Shown here piece after piece: positions 34,272 through 44,935 of a stretch of 60,000 bases of DNA. Location of the stretch: NCBI GenBank assembly GCA_950295325.1, contig OX485808.1, forward strand, positions 27,054,527-27,114,526, read 5' to 3'. The first letter of the stretch is position 1. Each line of letters begins with the position of its first letter. This DNA is from Polytrichum commune. Lineage: Eukaryota > Streptophyta > Polytrichopsida > Polytrichales > Polytrichaceae. Made by a program: the position numbers and the translations under genes. The notes under the pieces were generated by a model that searched no databases, was not told the origin of the DNA, and saw only the letters and a list, made by a program, of their open reading frames with translations.

Positions 34272-34520
34272 ATGGCAGGATACGAGAGACAGGACGGGAA
34301 TGGACTCGGCTGGGCCGATCAATGGGACACTCACTTCAATGAAGATGCAAAGGGCACGCAACGTGTGCAGAAGAGCAGTAAGATCGCGAAGGTGAAGGCT
34401 GTCGCGAACAACGGCATGGAGAAGACGAAGGTCGCAGCCACCGTCAGTGCACAGAAGGTGAAATCGGGCACCACGACGAGTATTCGGTGGATCAAGGAGA
34501 AGGTGCAAAGAAAGAAGTGA
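34272..34520 (+). CDS. Small basic 11-mer-repeat protein, paralogue A (82 aa)
   Basis: A single coding exon. The N-terminus has NGLGWADQWD (residues 10-19), then an acidic/polar linker. From residue 39 an 11-residue periodicity runs to the C-terminus: units 39-49, 50-60, 61-71 and 72-82, with Lys at fixed places and small or hydrophobic residues between (EKTKVAATVSA, QKVKSGTTTSI, RWIKEKVQRKK). Such 11-mers form amphipathic 11/3 helices in synucleins and group-3 LEA proteins; membrane or stress binding is inference only. No signal peptide or membrane span. The ATG (34272) is 35 bases after the proximal acceptor and starts the conserved block. A paralogue lies 7.3 kb downstream in the same orientation. 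Conservation of both N- and C-terminal blocks between the two supports a real gene. I recognise the pattern as a small plant protein but cannot name the family. Confidence 0.85.
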   Translation: MAGYERQDGNGLGWADQWDTHFNEDAKGTQRVQKSSKIAKVKAVANNGMEKTKVAATVSAQKVKSGTTTSIRWIKEKVQRKK

Positions 34521-35956
34521 GGATGCGTGCGGAGTTTATTGATATAGCCTCTCTCGAGGAGCTACGGCGGATCAAAGTTGTCTTGATAGCTCTTCAATAG
34601 AGATTGTTTTGGAGGTGTGTCACATTGTTCTATTGCCTGAATTAGAGGCTGCAACAACAACATCACCGATTTTAGTACCCAGATCCGGTGTGTTTCTACA
34701 TAGATCTATATTCCCATTGCCTTCTCTAGTGCCGGTCAGACATTGAGGCGGTCGTGCATATATTCCTATGGCCTTGCCTTTAAAGTAGCTTAGCAAGCTC
34801 TAACAGGACTAGGCAGTATGCTTGATTGATTGGTGGAGAGAAGAGATTTCAAGATTAGCAACGCTGAGCCTGTGCTGTGGCTGCTGTTTGTTTTTCATCA
34901 CGTGACGGGAGTAGATGTGCAAACATTCTCTGTTTCTTGTGTGTAAGAAGCAGTGCAGTAGCGCTATTCTGGAGTTCGCAGCATTGAACGTGGACGTAGG
35001 ATGCTTGATACGTTTGTTTTCCTCTCGCAATTGAGAGAGGTGCATGCTTATTGCACCAGCTGAATGTAGATTATGACGATGATGACGACGTCAACGAGGT
35101 ATTGTAAATAAATCAATTCTTCGCAACGTATTAGCAACGTAAGGTTTCTGGAAGTCTCTAAAGATGTTTTTCGAAGAGGCCTTGGTGCAGGATATTTGTA
35201 ATTCTCTTTCTTGTGCATGCTCTGGTGTCGCTGTGCAGTTAGTCTATGCGATGTGGTATTCCTTGGTGGCAATTACAAAATCACGGGAAGCGATTCTTTG
35301 CCGAAGTTTTGTTGAAATTATTGTCTTCCAGGCTTTGAAATGTTGTGATAATGTCGTGCCCCGAGTCCCAAAAGTTTGCTCTCCAACATGTCTGTCCGTT
35401 ACCAAGCATTGGAAAGAGATGTTTGTCTTTAGTGTCAACATACACAGGGTCCAATAAGTGAGTAAATTTATACCTGTGTGTTCAAGTTTCCTTATTTGTT
35501 GTCGAATCTGTGCCAAATGCAACATCAGAAATGATCAATTTTGCAACCACTTTCCCATTTTCTCAGGAGCTTGGAATTGGGTTCAAATTTCTTCACTGCT
35601 CCGATCCGCTCTGCATGCTTTTTCGTTAGCTCTTTTCATCACAATTTAAGTCTTATTTAAACTTCTAGCTGTAAGATGCTTGAGATTCTACCAATATTAA
35701 CATATCTAACCACTCTCCGTATGATTCAACAAGTAGATGCGAGCCAACACTCGCTCACATGTATGGTTTGTTTCCTCACAAATTGATATTTTGTTACCTT
35801 GATGTTCCTTACATGTATTTTTGTTTCGGACAGATATCAAATTGATTGCATATTAGAAAAGCTCAAACCTCTTGGAACGGAACTGGAGTGATCTCATCAA
35901 TAAGACTAACAGCATTAGGAATTGTTGGTCGCACAATTGAGAAGTTCAGTTCAACA
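34521..35956 (+). other. 3' region of gene A and following intergenic DNA
   Basis: The 3' untranslated region probably covers the first few hundred bases. A frame at 35164-35457 (97 codons) is not recognised and not preserved near gene B. No transposon ends were seen until 35957. Confidence 0.4.
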
Positions 35957-36330
35957 CATAAATTAGTTGATGTATAGTGTCACCAATTCTAATTGTCTTG
36001 CTGAATACTAATTGTAAACCGCGGCATGGTGTCAATAACACTGAGTGTTAACCCCACATTATTCGTCATTCCTTGTCATTTTTGGGGGGGATTATAGATT
36101 TACAGTGTCACAATTAGCGTCGCTTACCAAGTGATTTTTTATCCAAATTTCGAGCATCCATAACAATATTTCATCACAAGTTGCTGACAAGAGAAAATTG
36201 GGTTTGGGCCAATGGATGGATTTATCCATCATCCATCGCAATATTTGGTCACTTATTGAATAAAAGTGTCATCCAAAAAGTTGACATAGTCACATTGAAT
36301 GCCATATACCACTAAATATCGTATTTAGTG
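35957..36330 (+). mobile_element. CACTAA/TA-type MITE family Z, copy 2
   Basis: Shares TAGTGTCACCAATTCTAATT and ATAACAATATTTCATCACA with 16786-17175. The right end ATATCGTATTTAGTG is followed by TA; the left terminus is eroded. Between it and 38231 no gene is supported (the 133-codon minus frame at 37356-37757 has no recognisable features). Confidence 0.65.
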
Positions 36331-38231
36331 TAGTTCACACTATTTTAGTTTAATCTTTAGTTGAATTAATTAGAGAGTAGCATAATGAGATGGGGTGTTC
36401 GAGAGCATTCAATAAGTCAATAAGTCCTTATGTTACTAATTTGTCAGTTTCAAACTTCTTCATCTGTCTTCGCTAAGAGAGCATCTTAGGGTCTTGGGCT
36501 TTCAAAGTGTGAGGGTGGCTCAAGTTTTAGAACATTGTCATGTAAAGCTTTGAGGCTCATTGTGAAGTAGTGGCATTTGTTCCATGTGCAAAGCTAACAT
36601 CCATCGTTCAAATTTGATGCCCATTTCTAGTTGATGACCCAAATTATTTTATTTTTATTTTTTATGAATAGTGCCCATTTGGTATTGTCAAATGCAAATT
36701 ATGGCTGTTGTTAGTAGTCGAGTGCAAAATATTGTAAAGTGCTAAGCATTGTTGATTGGAGACGATAGAAATATGAAAAATCTCGACCGGTGGATTTGGC
36801 CTTTGCAAGATCTTGTCTGTGAACATGAGTGGACTGCAAGTTTTGAAGTTTTGTAATCAATTGCTAATTGTTGTCGACTGAAATCACGATTTTTAGATGT
36901 CTCTCATAATCACAATTATGAGTCAAGAACCGTAGGGGTCTCTCATATGGCTTTAGTTGCTAGTAGACGTTTTGTAGCTCAACACTATGGATTCCGTAGG
37001 GTTTGGGAATGAATCCGGGCATTTTGAATGGATTTTTCCCTCATAACCCTCCTCATAGCCATTTTATCACCATGTTATGCCCCTCAAGGTTTCATGACTC
37101 TTTGGAGTGTCCTCTTTAGTTGGTGGGCACTGGGTCATTAACGTTACGAACATACACTTTATTCACGCGGTCTTAAAAGAGATCCGGATTTAGTTGTTAA
37201 GTTGGTATAATTGGCTCTTGTTTTTGGTCATATTTTGTACCATTACTTGATATAGACCAAATGCATAAATATTTGAATAGATGATTCAAACTTAATTTAA
37301 AAAATTAAATGTATTAATGGGCATTGTCACATTAGTTTCCAAAGGGGAAGACTTCCTACACAGGTGCATGCGCCCAAGAAAACCAGGCAGTGAAGGAAAC
37401 ATGGGAGGAGCGGGGCCCAAATGAATGAAGATGTGATCTAGCCCAGGGTGTAGAATGTAGCAAAATCATTTTTTCAAGAACTTTGCACATTAAAATTAGG
37501 TTGTATCGTTGGAGGTAGGGTACAATGTTTAAAATAAGTAAACCACTTAATAAAAAATTGCTAATAGCCGACGTCCGATTGATGGTTTCCAAAGAATACC
37601 GCCTAGTGTATATCAATGAATGTGTTTGACTACCATCGCCGGCATCATTTGGAGGTGTATCAGTTTCCAGATCTTCGAGCATCGATTGAAGATGTTGTTC
37701 TTTTGTTAATGACATGTGTATTGGGAGTGCGTGAATCGTAAATAATGACAAGCTCAAAATGGCACGTACATTGGTTGTGTGGACTTAGATGCGAGAAACT
37801 ATTTGACATGTGTATTTGACACATTCCATGGACACTTATTTCCTTATAAAAATATTCAAAATATTAGACAAGATTTTTCTCATTTATTTATTTACTTATT
37901 TAGAAACCAAATTGAAAAATTCCCAAAATTCAACAACAGATTGTTAATCACTTTATGCCTAATTTGACATGTGCGTGTGGTTTCAAATGATCCTTATGTT
38001 TAGAGCATGTTCACACTAAAGGCATTAGGTCATGGTTCTTGAACGACTATTGTACCCCATTTTTGGGGGGGATGAGAATATGAAGAAGTCCATGGACCAT
38101 AGTCCAAAGTCTTGTGGAGGTTAGGAGCCCTTAGTGTAGACCCACATTCATGCTGCAAATTCCGTTAAGGTTCCTTTCATCAAGAGTTGCCTTGAAAATC
38201 CCCCCTACAATCTTGAAAAACATTGTCCATA

Positions 38232-38457
38232 CTAGTGTCCGGGAAGTTTTTGGGCATAGTCGGTCAAGATCCCAGTGATTCTAAATCCAACCGGTTACAT
38301 GTTGACATCTTATGGTTTTGGTTTATTAATTTAAGGTATATTCTATAAATTCCTCTAAAATGATCGGTAAATTTCTTGAAGTCTTGAACTTCAACTAGTT
38401 ATTTCTTAGACTCAACCGGTTCATCTGCAACTAACTGCCGGTTCTTCCCGGACATAG
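38232..38457 (-). mobile_element. X-family hAT-like MITE, copy X5 (intact, 226 bp)
   Basis: Read on the minus strand it starts CTATGTCCGGGAAGAACCGG and ends in the inverse of CTAGTGTCCGGGAAG. Minus-strand flanking octamers are GAATGGAC and GTATGGAC (7 of 8 alike), so an 8-bp duplication. It contains the empty version of the site that holds TA-type MITEs in X1 and X3. It lies just upstream of the gene B leader. Confidence 0.75.
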
Positions 38458-38689
38458 GTCCATTCTTACCATGTGGGATTTCATATAGGTTTCTCATCCA
38501 CTGAAAATGTTGTGGATTATAATCCAAAACTGCCCTCATGTAAACCTAAAACAAAACCAATGACACTCAAGGATTCTCAAGAGCCATGGCCTAATGGCTT
38601 TCATATACAGAGGCCCTTATGGTCACATTCTCCAATTTCTCCTTCCTTTCTTGGAGCAGAAGCTTCTGGAAGTGGTGGAGTGACGTCTC

Positions 38690-39152
38690 CCCATTAATCG
38701 TCCGCCCGAAGTCTCGTGCCCCCATCAAACGCCGGGTCACCCGGCCGGAATCCCCTCAGCGAATCCTCGAACCCGGCATTTCACCTGGCGACCCGGGATG
38801 CACCTTCCTTTACCATTCTTTCTTTCTGACTTTCTCTCTTTGGTCTAGGCAGGCTGAAGAGAGGCTCGCGTACCCATCAGATCACCGGGTCACCCGGCTC
38901 CTACACCCTCCGCAGCCAAGTCTCTTACCCGATATTTCACCCGGTCACCCGGGTGGCTTCCTTTCTGAGCAAATGTGTCTGTTTCTTTCTTCCCGCCCTT
39001 CCTTAGAATAGTTTTTCTTTCTTTGCGCTGTGTGGAGTGTCCTTCCCGTCTGAAGAGGTTCTCCGAAAGCCTGTTTACCAAGCGCCTTCTCTACAGATCT
39101 CATTTACGCAGCAGCAGATTCAAAAGCAGATTCATCTTACGCGTGCAAGCTG
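38690..39152 (+). promoter_or_regulatory. GC-rich promoter/leader exon of small-protein gene B
   Basis: CpG-rich DNA includes three GGGTCACCCGG-type inverted repeats (about 38735, 38887, 38940). It is followed by a pyrimidine-rich leader that ends GCAAGCTG/GTAAGA at 39152/39153, a good donor. Frames across it (38619-39011 and others) have no preserved counterpart at gene A and are rejected as coding. Confidence 0.5.
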
Positions 39153-39282
39153 GTAAGATACAACCTCCTTTAGTATCTATCTCTCTATCTATCTATGTAT
39201 CAATTTTTGTTCTTTTTCCTTTTCGTTGAGGTTTTCGTCATTAAGAATCATAAACAGCGAAGGTTAATTTATTTGCTGTGGG

Positions 39283-40170
39283 AAGGAGCAAAGGTTGGAG
39301 AGAAGCAGGAAAGAGGCAGAGAGGCAGTGTGGAGTTCGCCTGGTATATTATTTCATCGTATCGTTTAACATCGGCGGGTAATTGTTTTCGCAATAATTTT
39401 TTTTTTTGAGGTTTATAGATTTTGCGCGGGTGTTTCTGGTGTGTCTCCATCGAGGTTTCGTGTTCCTCGTAACGACGAGTAGAATTTTTTGAATTGGTAT
39501 CGGTTGTTTCTACGGATCGCAAGGACAGAGGTCATTCGTCCCTTTGGTTCTTAATTTTTCTGCATGCATTTTGTTGCCGGAGATCTGTACATATCTTCTC
39601 TTTCTGCTAGTTGCGCCTGGTAATTGTTAGACTTAAGTAGGTTGAATTTTGTAGATTTGCGCTTGAAACCTTGGTATTATCTTTGATTTTCAGTACCGAC
39701 TATGTCTTATCATCAATATTAGGAGGAGTCGAAGGTTGGAGAGGAGGAGGAAAAAGAGAGAGGCAGTGGAGTCCGTGTGGTATTGTTCATCGGCAGTGTT
39801 TTCTTTTTTCTGTTGTTTAGGTTTGCAAAGTTTCTCGCAGGTGTTTCTGGTGTATCTCCATCGAGGTTTCGTACTCTTCGCAACTCAGGAGGGGGTAGGA
39901 TTATTAAATCGGTATCGGCTGTTTGTCCGGATCGCAGGCAAAGATGTCATAGGTCTCTTTGTTGATAGTTATTGGTTTGTATTTTCGCGTGCGTGCATTT
40001 TGTTGTTGGAGATCTGTACTTGACATCATTCGTCACGAGGATGTAGTTTTTATTCTCCCCCTCGCCGAGTTGTGGCTGGTAGTCTTTGCCGCAATTAGTT
40101 TGAAGTTCGTAGGTTTTGGATTTGAGCCTGGTCTTTGATTTCCGATTTTCAGCATCGGTTACACATACTA
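39283..40170 (+). repeat. Tandem duplication in the leader intron of gene B (about 440-bp period)
   Basis: Copies 39283-39715 and 39718-40170 share, in order, AAGGTTGGAGAG, GAGGCAGTG, GTGTTTCTGGTGT-TCTCCATCGAGGTTTCG, TCGG-TGTTT, GCATTTTGTTG-GGAGATCTGTAC and TTTGATTT-AG. The peptide frames inside (for example 39736-40023) do not survive in the other copy. Each copy ends in an acceptor-like GATTTTCAG. Confidence 0.85.
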
Positions 40171-40178
40171 CTGTAATA

Positions 40179-40538
40179 GGGCCTAATTCAGTTACTTATC
40201 TAAATCAGACACCTATATTTAAGTTGTAGCTGGTTAAGTGCAGATCTTAGAATGGACACCAATAACACATATGTTCAATAGAGATTGGACTATGTGTTTC
40301 AAAAATTCTTATATAGTCTAGACTTAATCCTCAACTTAATTGAGGATACTTATGTGGTTTTAGTATAGCCCACTGTCAGTGGGCCTTGATAACTCATAAC
40401 TATATGAGATTAGTTCCAAAACCTTGTGGGATTGATCCTGACTTCTTTAGATACATATGTGGACACACCAAAAGTTAAACCTCGTGAATTCAAGTAGCAT
40501 TAGGTAACAGACAGCAAAAGAGTAACCAAATAAGGCCC
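40179..40538. mobile_element. GGGCCTAATT-type MITE in the gene B leader intron
   Basis: The left end GGGCCTAATTCAGTTACT and the right end inverted (GGGCCTTATTTGGTTACT) match at 15 of 18 bases. A related left end occurs near 50163 (GGGCCTAATTCGATTACT). Flanking triplets (ATA, ATC) do not match well, so the superfamily is only suggested by GGGCC. Confidence 0.6.
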
Positions 40539-40651
40539 ATCCTCCTTAGGAGGAGGAGTTGCTTCCCATACCATCATGGGGCATGTGCACTTGCTTTGAG
40601 GCGTCTTGCGTGTGCTCCAATTTAAGTTATTGTTGATAAGGAAGTACAACA

Positions 40652-40837
40652 ATGACTAAACTGTACAGTCTCTGTCGTACAAACATGCGTTGGGCACTTG
40701 CCAGTTACTTACGTCAAGTCTGCCTTGTAATAAAAGGAACTGGCTTTAAACAGTGTCACTTAACTGTTGTCGGTTTGAGCTCCTCGATTGATACTCTTCA
40801 AGAAATGGAGAAAGAATGGGCTGGTAGCTTTTGCTGA
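40652..40837 (+). other. 61-codon frame in the gene B leader region, possible upstream ORF
   Basis: ATG to TGA with a balanced composition (for example GTGFKQCHLTVVGLSSSIDT, then LQEMEKEW). It lies between the leader donor (39153) and the last leader exon (41459), so it is translated only if this part is exonic. A GTAGCT donor-like sequence overlaps its end. No counterpart was found upstream of gene A. Confidence 0.25.
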
Positions 40838-41458
40838 ATGCTCTCAACTTAGCTGTTCTCTTGACTGTTCAGAGGTTTAAGATAGATAGTTTATTACGGT
40901 TACTTCCGGGAGGTTTGGCCTGGATTGTTGTGCAATAAATCCAGGAAAAAACCCCAAGCTGATTAGCAAATTGTGTATGAATCCGATGCCATAAGTATGA
41001 GATTAAATTGACTGAATGTCAATTTGTGGGAATTTTTGAAAAGAAATATGTGTTAATGAGATGCTGAGACCCCAACAAATTCCTTTTTGTATCAATGAGT
41101 TGCTGAATACTATGTTAGGTTCGTTTTAGAAGAATATTGAATGATTTTGCACTCAAAAGTAGGTGATTGAAGAAGGCTGCTGTTTGAATACTGAATGGAA
41201 CTCGTATATTTTCCCTTGGGGGAATTGAGGAAGAATTCACTGATTTTTAGATTGGAGCCTTGCAGATGCTTTGTCTACTTGCAATGGTGAATACTTTGAA
41301 TATTTCCTGGGAAAGATCAGATTCGACTTGATTTTCTTTCTTCCTACTTTCTTAGGATTTGCACAAAGTGTTCTGTTAAAGCAGGAATACAAAATGGAAC
41401 TCATATTTTTTCAAATTTAATGTTCTACTCTTACACATGTCTTGATGTTCTTTTGCAG

Positions 41459-41558
41459 CATCCTCGTTGGTTTTGATCTCAAGTACATCCACTAGAAAGC
41501 TGCCCCTGCATTATTCTATCCCAAGGGTTTGAAGTTCGTTGTACTTAGATATACCAAT
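41459..41558 (+). promoter_or_regulatory. Last leader exon of gene B
   Basis: Preceded by a pyrimidine-rich tract ending TTCTTTTGCAG (acceptor ends 41458). It contains no ATG before the coding start at 41559. The intron from 39153 would be about 2.3 kb if there is no internal exon. Confidence 0.6.
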
Positions 41559-41840
41559 ATGTCAAAGAGCGGCAATGGCCTTGACTGGGCTGATCAGTGG
41601 GACTACAACAACAATGATGACAAGAGAAAAGAAGAGCCTCCGAAGGGAGGTAACAAAGAGAAGATGGCGAAGGTGAAGGCAGCTGCCAGTGTTGGCATGG
41701 AAAAGACTAAGGTGGCTGCTAGTATTGGCATGGAGAAGACCAAGGTTGTTGCCACTGTTGGTGCTCAAAAAGTGAAGGCTGGCACGACAGCTGGCTTCAA
41801 GTGGATCAAGGAGAAAGTACAGAAGAAGCCTGCTCAGTGA
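41559..41840 (+). CDS. Small basic 11-mer-repeat protein, paralogue B (93 aa)
   Basis: A single coding exon; ATG at 41559 chosen because it begins the block shared with paralogue A (GNGLDWADQWD, residues 5-15). A longer frame to 41529 would need a TTG start. A polar linker (residues 16-36) is followed by five 11-residue units: 37-47 AKVKAAASVGM, 48-58 EKTKVAASIGM, 59-69 EKTKVVATVGA, 70-80 QKVKAGTTAGF and 81-91 KWIKEKVQKKP. Paralogue A has four; the extra unit is a 33-bp direct duplication (41700-41732 versus 41733-41765). Strongly basic C-terminal half, no signal peptide or membrane span. The heptad-like EKTKxAA resembles synuclein/LEA-3 amphipathic helices, which suggests lipid association; this is inference. 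Codons are less GC-rich than in A. Downstream to 44040 there is no further gene. Confidence 0.88.
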   Translation: MSKSGNGLDWADQWDYNNNDDKRKEEPPKGGNKEKMAKVKAAASVGMEKTKVAASIGMEKTKVVATVGAQKVKAGTTAGFKWIKEKVQKKPAQ

Positions 41841-43559
41841 TTCGACATTGGTCAAATTGATTGATTAATGAATGGGCTGGTGAACTGTGACATGGAACTT
41901 AGAGATCACCTGTGAAACGATCTTCTAAGAGGAGAGTGCTGTACAAATGTTCCTCTGACCTCCTAAACTGCAACAAAGGTGCTACAGTGATGGCATAAAT
42001 AAGAAGGCACTGACGGCAGCTGTTGAATCGACCAAAAGCTGAGCACCCGTACATAGGAGACAGGTCCGGTATCACAAGAAACGGACTTCAGAAATTGGAG
42101 AGTTTCTTCAAATAGGTCCGTATGTGCACTGACCACTGGAGACTTTTCTGAATTGAGCTATAGGCTCCTTTAAAGTAGGCTTTCACAGTGGTTAGTAGGA
42201 TAGATATGCGATTTGTTGTATTGCTTACCAAAGAGCCTGAGCTCTTCCTTACCAATAGGTTTATGGGGCACATTTCTGCAAAATGTGTGCAATAGGTTTC
42301 ATGAGTTTTTGGCATTGTAGTGCACAATGCGGCCGTAATTCTTCTATTAGATTGTCATTCATTCATCGAACTTACACTAATAAAGTCGCAGGTCTTTGCA
42401 AGGCACTTACACTATGCTACTTGTGTCTCTAATCTCACCTCTGCCACATTTTCCCCCCTACAAATTTCAGGCATAAGACTGTCACTGTAGGATCTTTTCT
42501 GCCTTACTGGGATTGTTTATTTCTTGTAAACATCAAACTTCAGGGCCCCTAGTCATACAGAAATAGTTTACAAATTAAACATGAGCCAATTTCATGAGTC
42601 AATTATATGAGCTAGGATGAAACAAATTTTTGCAGGATTTGCAAAAAGAAACCCTGCAGTTGTGGATTCTGTATTGCATGTGCTTTACTCCTGTCTGTAG
42701 TTGCTTAAGATTCATGTAAACACCTATGTGGTAGACGTTTATGGTTGATTCATCCTAACTTAAAATCACTCTACTAATGTGAAGCTAATTCCGTTGTCAA
42801 ATCCAGTTAAAAAAAAAATTGGAGCTATTGTGGGATTCCAATGAAATGAAATTGGTTTTAAAGTGAAGGATGTCAAAAGGCTTTTGGGATTAGAAGTACA
42901 TCAAGATGGTGTCGAAAAGGCTGATTTTGCTAGAGTAATGGAGTACAGTGGCTTTAATAAGATAGAGGTTACTATCAACTTGATGGTCTATTTAGAAGAA
43001 AAGACTTAGACTACTTAGTACTACAACTTGAAATAGGGAAGGAAACCTATCTGTAATGAATTTGTAGAGGGGACACTCAAGCACAAGGTGTGCTTCATTT
43101 TCAACTACATTGTGAGAGCAAAAGTGGCATAACACAAACATTATATAAAGGTTGCATCACAACTCTAGAGATTGGGGTAGTTGATCCCTGGGAGTATGAT
43201 TTGAGATGCGGTTTGTTGCAATGATTTTTGCATTAGGGTGGTGTTATTGGTTTCTTCACATACGATTCACATTCATAGTTGAGAAAGTCCTTGGTCGCTT
43301 GGAGTGGTACATGTTACACCAAGTCACGGAGGTTGTAGAACAATTCCAACAATTCATTCTATACTGCATGTTGTGTCCATCTCAATGTTTTTCTAAACTC
43401 TTATCTTATACTCTTTAAATTTTTCTTTTGTCTATTCATCACAATTGCAAAATATCCTTCAAAGTCTGCTCAAGTTAGAAAGAATGACAGCTTTAAATAA
43501 GGTTCATGCCATGAACCAAGAGCGTGTAACATGAAAATTGGAACATCCTGGTGTAGTGT
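41841..43559 (+). other. 3' region of gene B and intergenic DNA
   Basis: The 3' untranslated region likely extends several hundred bases. No other reading frame, RNA gene or transposon end is convincing. Confidence 0.4.
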
Positions 43560-43720
43560 ATAATATGCTAAACACCTTGAGTGGTATATAGCAAGGCTTG
43601 TGGTTAACAACAGACCCCAAAAAAAAAAACCATGTATTATGATGAGATTAGACTATGGGTTCAAAATCAGGACACCATTCTAGGTTTAGTAGTTAACATC
43701 ACAATCATGTGATTCCTTAA
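43560..43720 (+). repeat. Y-family fragment
   Basis: TTGAGTGGTATATAGCAAGG, TGTATTATGATGAGATTAGAC and GACACCATT match the left arm of the fold-back element at 54299-54684. Confidence 0.5.
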
Positions 43721-44039
43721 AGAGAAGGAATAGATCTTCAATCTGACCTCTTATAACTTTTGCATCTCAACTCCGATTTTGACACTGGGAACATCGATCT
43801 TCATTTTCATGTTTCACAATTGGTAACCAGATGAGCTGATTCACGATGTCACCCAACTTCCAAAAGTGTACTTGGAGTTGGAAAGTGTCTGTTATAGGCC
43901 TGCATAAAGCTTGCTCATCACACACGACTCAATTCACTTTGCCAAATTTACCCAGTACATGAAAGGCACATGGGTAGGTGATGCGAATTGATGAGAATTG
44001 ATGACTTCAGCTTTTGATCAAGTGGGAGCATTCAATGTG

Positions 44040-44335
44040 AGGTTCTATTCCCTTCCAAAATCTGTTTTGAACGGCTGAGGCATCTCTCTATATGTGGGTG
44101 AATGGTCTTTTCGGGATGTGATTGCACCTTTTGTAACCGAAATATGTTTCTCTCTCACACAATTTGTGTGTGTGTGTGTGTGTGTGTGTTGAAGAAGCTG
44201 ATGAGTTTCATTAAATTTGGAGTAATCTGCAGTCTTCGAACCTCTCATACTTATGTACAGACAGATTGACACACATACACTATTAACCTTCTCTTTGAGT
44301 GGTACGAAGTGCTCTTCACAGCAGAATCAGGCTAG
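44040..44335 (+). repeat. Promoter-proximal duplication, distal copy
   Basis: Matches 44620-44915, the DNA immediately 5' of the dioxygenase ATG. Shared in order are TTGAAGAAGCT-A-GAGTTTCAT, TCTGCAGT-TTC-AAC-TCTCATA, GTGTACAGA-AGAT, GACACATAC-CT and CTC-GACAGCAGAA. It includes a (GT)n microsatellite at 44165-44190 where the proximal copy has GTTATGTGTATA. Between the copies (44400-44590) are repeated TCATCAGGA and CGTCAT-A-GTCA motifs. Confidence 0.7.
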
Positions 44336-44619
44336 GTAGCTTATAGTGAGATTTCTGGCGCCATACCCATGAAATATGCAACCAAGGCATAGGCACTAGT
44401 AATGTGGGTTCCCTTGGAATTCGGGATGTCCAGATGATGACCAGGAGCTCCAATGTTTACTTGCAAGTCGTTCATCAGGAGCTGATGACGACTTCTGTGC
44501 ATCGTCATGACGTCAATCATCAGGACAACCGACTGACAATGACGTTCATCAGGAGTGTGCATCGTCATTCATTGTCAGTCAATTGTCTCTTCTGGAACTA
44601 CTTTTTGATTGCATGCATT

Positions 44620-44915
44620 TAAAGTGTTCTGTCACTTGCAAAAGTTGTTATGTGCGGTTGACAGATCTCTCTCCATTTGGATGAAAGATCTTATTAGGAA
44701 AGTGGATTCACCTACCGTAACCGGAACACTTTTTCATACACAATCGGTTATGTGTATATTGAAGAAGCTTACGAGTTTCATCATACGATTGTCTGCAGTT
44801 TTCAAACTTCTCATATTCGTGTACAGATAGATCGCGACACATACGCTGTTATAGTTATCTTTTAAGTGTTACTAAGAGCTCCTGACAGCAGAACTCGACT
44901 GCTGTGAGAAATCTG
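44620..44915 (+). promoter_or_regulatory. Proximal promoter/leader region of the dioxygenase
   Basis: Proximal member of the duplicated pair described for 44040-44335, ending 20 bases before the ATG. No clear TATA box was identified; the transcription start is not determined. Confidence 0.5.
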
Positions 44916-44935
44916 AGCCTTCAAGAAACCGAGCC

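Noticed and set aside
37356-37757. 133-codon minus-strand frame
   Set aside because: No family motif, splice context or paralogous support.
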